A stretch of 39,734 nucleotides of DNA from contig PEAN01000034.1 in the NCBI GenBank assembly GCA_002753735.1, forward strand, positions 1-39,734. Reading direction: 5' to 3'. A program made the translations under genes and the position numbers. The stretch comes from Magnetococcales bacterium DCbin4. Its GTDB lineage: Bacteria > Pseudomonadota > Magnetococcia > Magnetococcales > UBA8363. Shown in pieces: positions 35,323 to 39,734 of this stretch. The notes beneath the pieces were generated by a model that ran no database searches, was not told the DNA's origin, and was given only the letters and a program-made list of their open reading frames with translations. Within the stretch, counting starts at the first letter, position 1. Each line of letters starts with the position of its first letter.

Positions 35323-36327
35323 TCAGCATCCGCTGTAGGCAAGGGTAAAACTGCCGCATGAATTGACAGAGTTCTTTATTTCAAAGGTACCATAGGTACA
35401 GTTTTTGTCTCCGGTCACCGAGATCGAGGGAAGGGTAAAGGAATAGGAAGTATCGCCCCCATGCGCGGTCCCGGAACAGACATATTTGGAAGCACTGGTG
35501 AGGGTCACTGAGCCGCTCCAACTGGAGGAAACACCGGTAAAGGTACATGTGGCGCTGGTACTGGCACCTGAGACGGTTGGCGATGCGCAACTGCCCGATC
35601 CGCTGCCGGTCATGGAAAGGCTGAGTGAAGAGTTGTCGCTGATGGCGATTGTGATGGCGACCGTATAGGTGGGCGTGGATGTCGTGGTCGTTGTGGAAGA
35701 GGTCGTGGTGGTAGAGGTGGTGGTTGAAGAAGAACTGGTCGTCGTGGCTCCGCCTGCATCGATGGTGGTTGTCGTGGTACTGGTACTGTCGGGTGTGGAT
35801 GACGTGGTGCTCGTCGTTGAACCATCGGTGAGTATGGATGTCGTTGTCGATGAGGTGGTCGAAGTCGTCGACGTGGCGACGGATGTGGTTGATGAGGTCG
35901 CTGTCGAATCAATGAAGACACTCAGGCTAGAAATGCTTTCCTCCTTGAACGTTGTTGCTTGCGATACCGATTGTGATTGGCCATCCTGATCGGTCCAGGA
36001 GACGGTGACCGTGGCGGTTTTGTAGGATGGCGAACCCGAAGAGGTGATGACCCAGGCGCGGGAATAGGTGGTGTTGTCCCCCTGCTGGGCGGTTGGGGTA
36101 TCGGAACCGTCAGCGAGACTGGCATAATTGTTGCGACTCTCATAGCGTAGGAGATCGATTTTTTCCCGCACCAGATTGAGGGCGGATGAACGGACTCGGG
36201 CCAGGTTGTTGCTGGTATGAAGATCTCCCTGAAACTTGCCCAATGCCAGCAATCCCACGCCAAGGATGGTCATGGAGATCATGAGCTCAATCAAGAACCC
36301 CCCCCATTGATTTCTGGCCTTTGACAT
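35323..36327 (-). CDS. PilV-like pilin with Ser/Thr-rich linker and six-cysteine C-terminal domain
   Basis: A 334-aa prepilin. The leader MSKARNQWGG precedes FLIELMISMTILGVGLLALG (Glu at +5). Residues 1-140 closely match the short PilV-like protein at 29191-29637, including GLLALGKFQGDLHTSN and VTVSWTDQDGQSQSVSQ. Residues 141-219 are almost only Thr and Ser with a few Asp/Pro (mucin-like linker). Residues 220-334 form a Ser/Thr/Gly-rich, probably beta-sandwich domain with six cysteines (247, 261, 284, 310, 324 and the terminal residue 334). It may present an adhesive tip on the pilus. ATG 36327 follows GGAGG by nine bases; the frame opens further upstream. It is first in the pilus locus and divergent from the chemoreceptor. 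Confidence 0.83.
   Translation of the reverse strand: MSKARNQWGGFLIELMISMTILGVGLLALGKFQGDLHTSNNLARVRSSALNLVREKIDLLRYESRNNYASLADGSDTPTAQQGDNTTYSRAWVITSSGSPSYKTATVTVSWTDQDGQSQSVSQATTFKEESISSLSVFIDSTATSSTTSVATSTTSTTSSTTTSILTDGSTTSTTSSTPDSTSTTTTTIDAGGATTTSSSSTTTSTTTTSSTTTTTSTPTYTVAITIAISDNSSLSLSMTGSGSGSCASPTVSGASTSATCTFTGVSSSWSGSVTLTSASKYVCSGTAHGGDTSYSFTLPSISVTGDKNCTYGTFEIKNSVNSCGSFTLAYSGC
35671..35907. repeat. Low-complexity Ser/Thr-codon repeat region within the long PilV-like gene
   Basis: This stretch consists of degenerate short repeats of Thr and Ser codons (minus strand), seen on the plus strand as runs of GTGGT/GTCGT. It encodes the 79-residue linker between the pilin helix/head and the C-terminal domain. 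Such DNA is prone to slippage, so linker length may vary between strains. Confidence 0.8.
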
Positions 36328-36610
36328 GACAATGACCCTCCTTACCTTGCGCTTGGGTTTCAGGCTGTGATTTACTGATTGATGGTCACTCATTCACGGG
36401 CTGGATTTCAATACTTTATCGTCAGGATGGGTTCCACGCCTGATTGAAAACACTGCATGGGGCGTTGAAATACCGATTTTTCTTTTCATTGCAGGATCAG
36501 CCAGGATAAGGTATTGGCCATGTTGTCTTTGTTGTATGCAACTTTTCAGGTTGGTGACTTGATCTGAACAGTTAACGGCTTTAAGGATCGATCGGGAACA
36601 CTGCCAAACC
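36328..36610. other. Divergent intergenic region between the PilV-like gene and chemoreceptor 2
   Basis: A 283-bp region upstream of two divergent genes, so it should hold promoters for both. No confident -35/-10, sigma28 or sigma54 element was found by eye. The Shine-Dalgarno GGAGG of the PilV-like gene lies at its left end. No small gene is supported here. Confidence 0.5.
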
Positions 36611-39502
36611 ATGCCCATCAAATATCGAATTGTCATCACATTCTCGCTGACGTTGCTGGTGATTCTTCTGGCCAACGGCTGGATTCTGTTTGATCTGACA
36701 CGGGAAGCGGTGACCCGCGCCGGCATTGATCACATGCGCAACAGTCTGGTTGAAACCTCACATCGCGCCATGACGCTGCATCAGAAGACCAAGGATATGT
36801 TGCTGATGGCGCTGGAGTTTCCCTCGTTCATTGAATTTTATTCACTCCCCGAAACCCGTCGGGGCAATATTTATGACGCCGATCACGTCATCCAATTCTC
36901 TCCCGAACAACGGCGGCTGAAAAACATGTTGGATGATTGGATCCAACGTTTGCAACATCGCTTTCCCATTGTCGAAACCTGCATTATCGACCAGACCGGG
37001 CAGGAACATGCCCGGTTGACCATGGGGGTGGTTGCGCCCGATTCCGATTTTTCCAGTGAGGAAAACGAAGCCCCCTTTTTCAAGCCGACCATGGAACTGG
37101 CAAAAGGTGAAGTTCATGTGGCCTATCCCTACATGTCCCCGGATGCCAAGAAATGGGTCTTCTCCTACACGTCCCCCGTGGTGTTGCAGGATGGAACCAA
37201 GCCGGCCTTTTTTCACCTGGAAATTCCCATTTCCCATTTCCAGTCCAGCATTGATGAATTCCCCCATGATGTCCATGGCAAGACGGCGCAACGCTCCAAG
37301 CGCAATTTCATCTTTGACCCCAGTGGGATCTTGATTGCCGACAGTGGTTCCCAGGCGATCAACATTGATCTGCCTGAGGGAAAGGATCCCGAGGGGGAAC
37401 ATGACATCAAAACATATTTGCCCCCGTATAATTCCATCTCCCAATCCCCGGAGTTCACCACCATCATCAATGCCATGGGGAAGGGGGAGGAGGGGGTGGG
37501 GCAGTATCACGATGGAGCGGTTCTGTACAACGTAGCCTATAAACCCTTGGGAATTTTTGGCTGGAGCATTGCGGAAATCCGTTCGGAAGAACAATTGATG
37601 GAGGCTTCCGCAACGGTCATGCAGCAGATGGCCTATACCGCAGTCATGACCGTGTTGATTTCACTGGGCATCGCCATCGTGATCATCACCCTGATTGCCA
37701 AACGGATTTCCCGTCCCATCGAAACATTGACCCGGGATGTGCGTATCATTGCCACCAAAAATTTGACCGAGCGGGTGAATCTGGACCTTTTGCCCAGTGG
37801 TGAATTGCGTTCGCTGGGTGAAGCGGTGGATGCCATGGAGACCAGTCTTTTGGAAATGGGGCGGGATATTTCGCTTTATGCCCAAACGGTGGCGGCTTGT
37901 GCCAACGGACTCAATTCGATCCGCGCAGCCGTTCAGGGTGGGGCGGAACAGACGACCGAGCGGGCCTTGGCCATGGAAGAGGCCAATCATATGTTGGCAA
38001 AGAACATCTCTCATATTCATGAGCAGATGGAAGAGGTCAACCAGCGTATGGAATCGATCACCGATGCTTCGAGCATGCTGATGGTCAATATTCAATCGAT
38101 CATCGAGGCTTCCGATGCCGGCAGCCAGAATGCGGCTTCGGTGGCTGCCGCTTCGGAAGAGATGACGGCCAATCTGTCAGAATCGAGTCACCGTCTGGAC
38201 GAGGTCAATGATTCCCTGGTCGTGGTGACGAACCGGTCCGTCGATGTCGTTTCTTCACTCGGCGCCATTCAAAAGCTGTGTCAATTGGCCGATCAAAAGT
38301 CGCGCCATGCCGAGAACGAAGCGCATCGTGCCCAGGAGGTCATGGAAAGTTTGAGTGTTTCGGCCAATGAAATCGACAAGGTGGTGGAGGTGATCCGCAA
38401 TATTGCCGAGCAAACCAACATGTTGGCCTTGAATGCCATTATCGAGGCGGCGGGTGCGGGCGATGCCGGCAAGGGGTTTGCCGTGGTGGCCAACGAGGTC
38501 AAGGAACTGGCCAGGCAGACTGCCGATGCCACCGCCATGATCACCGAGCGGGTCGAAGAGATCCAGGACAAGACGGTCAAGGTCAAACAAGCCTCTGATC
38601 AGGTTACGGCCTACGTCAATGAATTGCGTGAGGCCAATACTTCGATCACTCATGCCATTGATGATCAAAATATGGCGCTTACGGCCATCTCGCAGGGGAT
38701 TTCTTCCGTTTCTTCGGCGACGGGTGAAATCGTGAACCATTCCAAGGAACTTTCCATTGCCGCTTCTGAAGTTGCCAATGCTGCCGATGTGGCCCGCCTG
38801 GCCGCATTGAACATCATCGATGCCACCAGTCAGGCCAATGCGGTGGCACAGTTGGTCGAAGAAAAGGCGCGGGAAACCCGGGCCTTCGCCAATACGGTAC
38901 TGGCATCGGCCATGGAAAGTGGCAAGACCTCCATTGCGGTTCTGGAACAGGCGCGAAATGTGTTTCATCTGGCACGCGGCGCCATGGGGGCGACCAGTGC
39001 TTTTGGCCATGTGACCGATATCACTCTGGCAAGTGCCGATTCGTTGCAAAAATTGCGGGCTTCCTTGACTCTGCCGACCCAGGGCATGTTCGATATCAAG
39101 AGTTTGAAGGAACTTTTCCTCCACTGGATTCAATTGATTGAACAGGCCATGTTATCGCAGGGAGGAGGTCAATTGGGGATTCAGGCGACGCTTCCCTTGG
39201 AACAGCGCATGGCGGACTTCCGGTCCTGGTTGGAGGGAGAGGGTGCGCAATTATTTGGTTCTTCGCAGCACTTCAAGGAACTCCAGGAAAGCTTTCGCGA
39301 CATGTGTGAACTTGAACGGCAGATCTCTTCGATGGTTGCGGAGGGAAGTCAGCTCAAGCTGGAGGCGGAAAAACAGGATGATGTGCAGCTTTTGTCTCAG
39401 GGAGAACGTGTTCTCAAATCGGCGCAGCAGGCACTTGAATTTTTCCATGTGGAGCGGCAAAAGCTGTTTTTGATCCTGGACCGGCTTTATCGGGGGATGT
39501 AG
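36611..39502 (+). CDS. Methyl-accepting chemotaxis protein with degenerate C-terminal CZB-like domain
   Basis: A 963-aa receptor. A first membrane helix ([19 protein letters not shown]) precedes a large periplasmic Cache-type sensor (about 30-335) with [16 protein letters not shown] and [14 protein letters not shown], a second helix near 341-363 ([16 protein letters not shown]), HAMP ([17 protein letters not shown]), and a signalling domain whose tip is [20 protein letters not shown] (Glu600) then [15 protein letters not shown]. The C-terminus (about 830-930) looks like a chemoreceptor zinc-binding (CZB) domain, with [19 protein letters not shown] and [15 protein letters not shown]. Only one of the four usual zinc ligands (His838) is kept; the others are Ala868, Phe and Cys. 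No chemotaxis kinase genes are nearby. The start has a weak ribosome-binding site. Confidence 0.92.
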   Translation: MPIKYRIVITFSLTLLVILLANGWILFDLTREAVTRAGIDHMRNSLVETSHRAMTLHQKTKDMLLMALEFPSFIEFYSLPETRRGNIYDADHVIQFSPEQRRLKNMLDDWIQRLQHRFPIVETCIIDQTGQEHARLTMGVVAPDSDFSSEENEAPFFKPTMELAKGEVHVAYPYMSPDAKKWVFSYTSPVVLQDGTKPAFFHLEIPISHFQSSIDEFPHDVHGKTAQRSKRNFIFDPSGILIADSGSQAINIDLPEGKDPEGEHDIKTYLPPYNSISQSPEFTTIINAMGKGEEGVGQYHDGAVLYNVAYKPLGIFGWSIAEIRSEEQLMEASATVMQQMAYTAVMTVLISLGIAIVIITLIAKRISRPIETLTRDVRIIATKNLTERVNLDLLPSGELRSLGEAVDAMETSLLEMGRDISLYAQTVAACANGLNSIRAAVQGGAEQTTERALAMEEANHMLAKNISHIHEQMEEVNQRMESITDASSMLMVNIQSIIEASDAGSQNAASVAAASEEMTANLSESSHRLDEVNDSLVVVTNRSVDVVSSLGAIQKLCQLADQKSRHAENEAHRAQEVMESLSVSANEIDKVVEVIRNIAEQTNMLALNAIIEAAGAGDAGKGFAVVANEVKELARQTADATAMITERVEEIQDKTVKVKQASDQVTAYVNELREANTSITHAIDDQNMALTAISQGISSVSSATGEIVNHSKELSIAASEVANAADVARLAALNIIDATSQANAVAQLVEEKARETRAFANTVLASAMESGKTSIAVLEQARNVFHLARGAMGATSAFGHVTDITLASADSLQKLRASLTLPTQGMFDIKSLKELFLHWIQLIEQAMLSQGGGQLGIQATLPLEQRMADFRSWLEGEGAQLFGSSQHFKELQESFRDMCELERQISSMVAEGSQLKLEAEKQDDVQLLSQGERVLKSAQQALEFFHVERQKLFLILDRLYRGM

Positions 39503-39508
39503 GGTCCG

Positions 39509-39659
39509 ATTCAGCACCCCCTCCGCATTGAAATGATTGAAAGAAAAAAGGGGGCAAATGGGATTGCCCCCTGGGTATTTATAAAGGTTTCCATGCCCCG
39601 CTTTTGACTATTGATTTATCATCAAGACCCTGGGGGCAATTCCTTGAGATCCCGTAACT
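39509..39659. repeat. 151-bp tandem repeat unit (copy 2 of the intergenic repeat family)
   Basis: The unit begins ATTCAGCACCCCCTCC, continues ATTGAAAGAAAAAAGGGGGC, GGGATTGCCCCCTGGG, the core AAGGTTTCCATGC with CCGCTTTTGACT, and ends CCCTGGGGGCAATTCC. It shares the A-rich start, the G/C hairpins and the core with the element at 27025-27184. It starts seven bases after the chemoreceptor stop. No ORF. Confidence 0.8.
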
Positions 39660-39734
39660 ATTCAGCACCCCCTCCATATTGGAATTATTGAAAGAAAAAA
39701 GGGGTCTGGGGGATTGCCCCCAGGGTTTTGACTT
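39660..39734. repeat. Second tandem unit of the same repeat, cut by the window end
   Basis: The start ATTCAGCACCCCCTCC recurs exactly 151 bp after the previous copy and is followed by AATTATTGAAAGAAAAAAGG, GGGGGATTGCCCCCAGGG and TTTTGACTT, where the window ends. This copy's arm is closer to the right arm of the element at 27025-27184 than to its immediate neighbour. Confidence 0.75.

Overview
The window is a chromosomal segment of a Gram-negative bacterium of roughly 55% GC by eye. It carries LPS synthesis (lpxC), NtrY/NtrX, a proteobacterial division cluster, type IV pilus genes and chemoreceptors. My best guess is a magnetotactic-coccus-like (Magnetococcales) or other early-branching proteobacterium. 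That placement is inference from gene content and style (DUF4351 protein, elaborate PAS/hybrid kinases, chemoreceptors with an AAGAGD hairpin tip); no marker gene proves it.

Layout. Positions 1-800 (+): the tail of a DUF4351/Rpn-type protein, a doubtful small ORF, and the fluoride channel crcB. Positions 849-7719 (-): a compact putative operon, read from 7719 downwards, of a 1179-aa multi-PAS hybrid histidine kinase, a stand-alone Hpt protein, a DUF1015 protein, a REC-GGDEF response regulator and a cyclase-family metal hydrolase. It looks like a complete His-Asp-His-Asp relay ending in c-di-GMP synthesis. The kinase's own C-terminal Hpt has lost its histidine and its first receiver has lost its aspartate.

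Positions 7911-21177 (-): galU, then ntrX, ntrY and a DUF4390 lipoprotein (overlapping genes), lpxC, and the second half of the dcw cell-division/cell-wall cluster in the order murC-murB-ddl-ftsQ-ftsA-ftsZ. NtrX has lost both the GAFTGA loop and the Walker B glutamate. The dcw cluster stops abruptly upstream of murC.

Positions 21434-26914 (+): an AT-rich O-antigen-ligase-like membrane protein, a PaaK/CapK-like adenylate-forming enzyme that probably uses a non-AUG start, and a dCache chemoreceptor. Positions 27025-27184: a 160-bp repeat with long imperfect inverted ends, related to a 151-bp tandem repeat at the right edge of the window (39509 onwards).

Positions 27197-29077 (-): prpE-like propionyl-CoA synthetase. 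Positions 29191-36327 (-): a type IV pilus/pseudopilus locus, read right to left. It has a PilV-like pilin with a long Ser/Thr linker and a six-cysteine tip domain, a cyclic-nucleotide-binding protein, a PilB/GspE ATPase, and the minor pilins PilE-like, FimT/GspH-like, PilW-like, PilX-like and a second PilV-like. Positions 36611-39502 (+): a second chemoreceptor, with a C-terminal CZB-like domain that has lost most of its zinc ligands.

No rRNA, tRNA, CRISPR array, insertion sequence or prophage gene was recognised.
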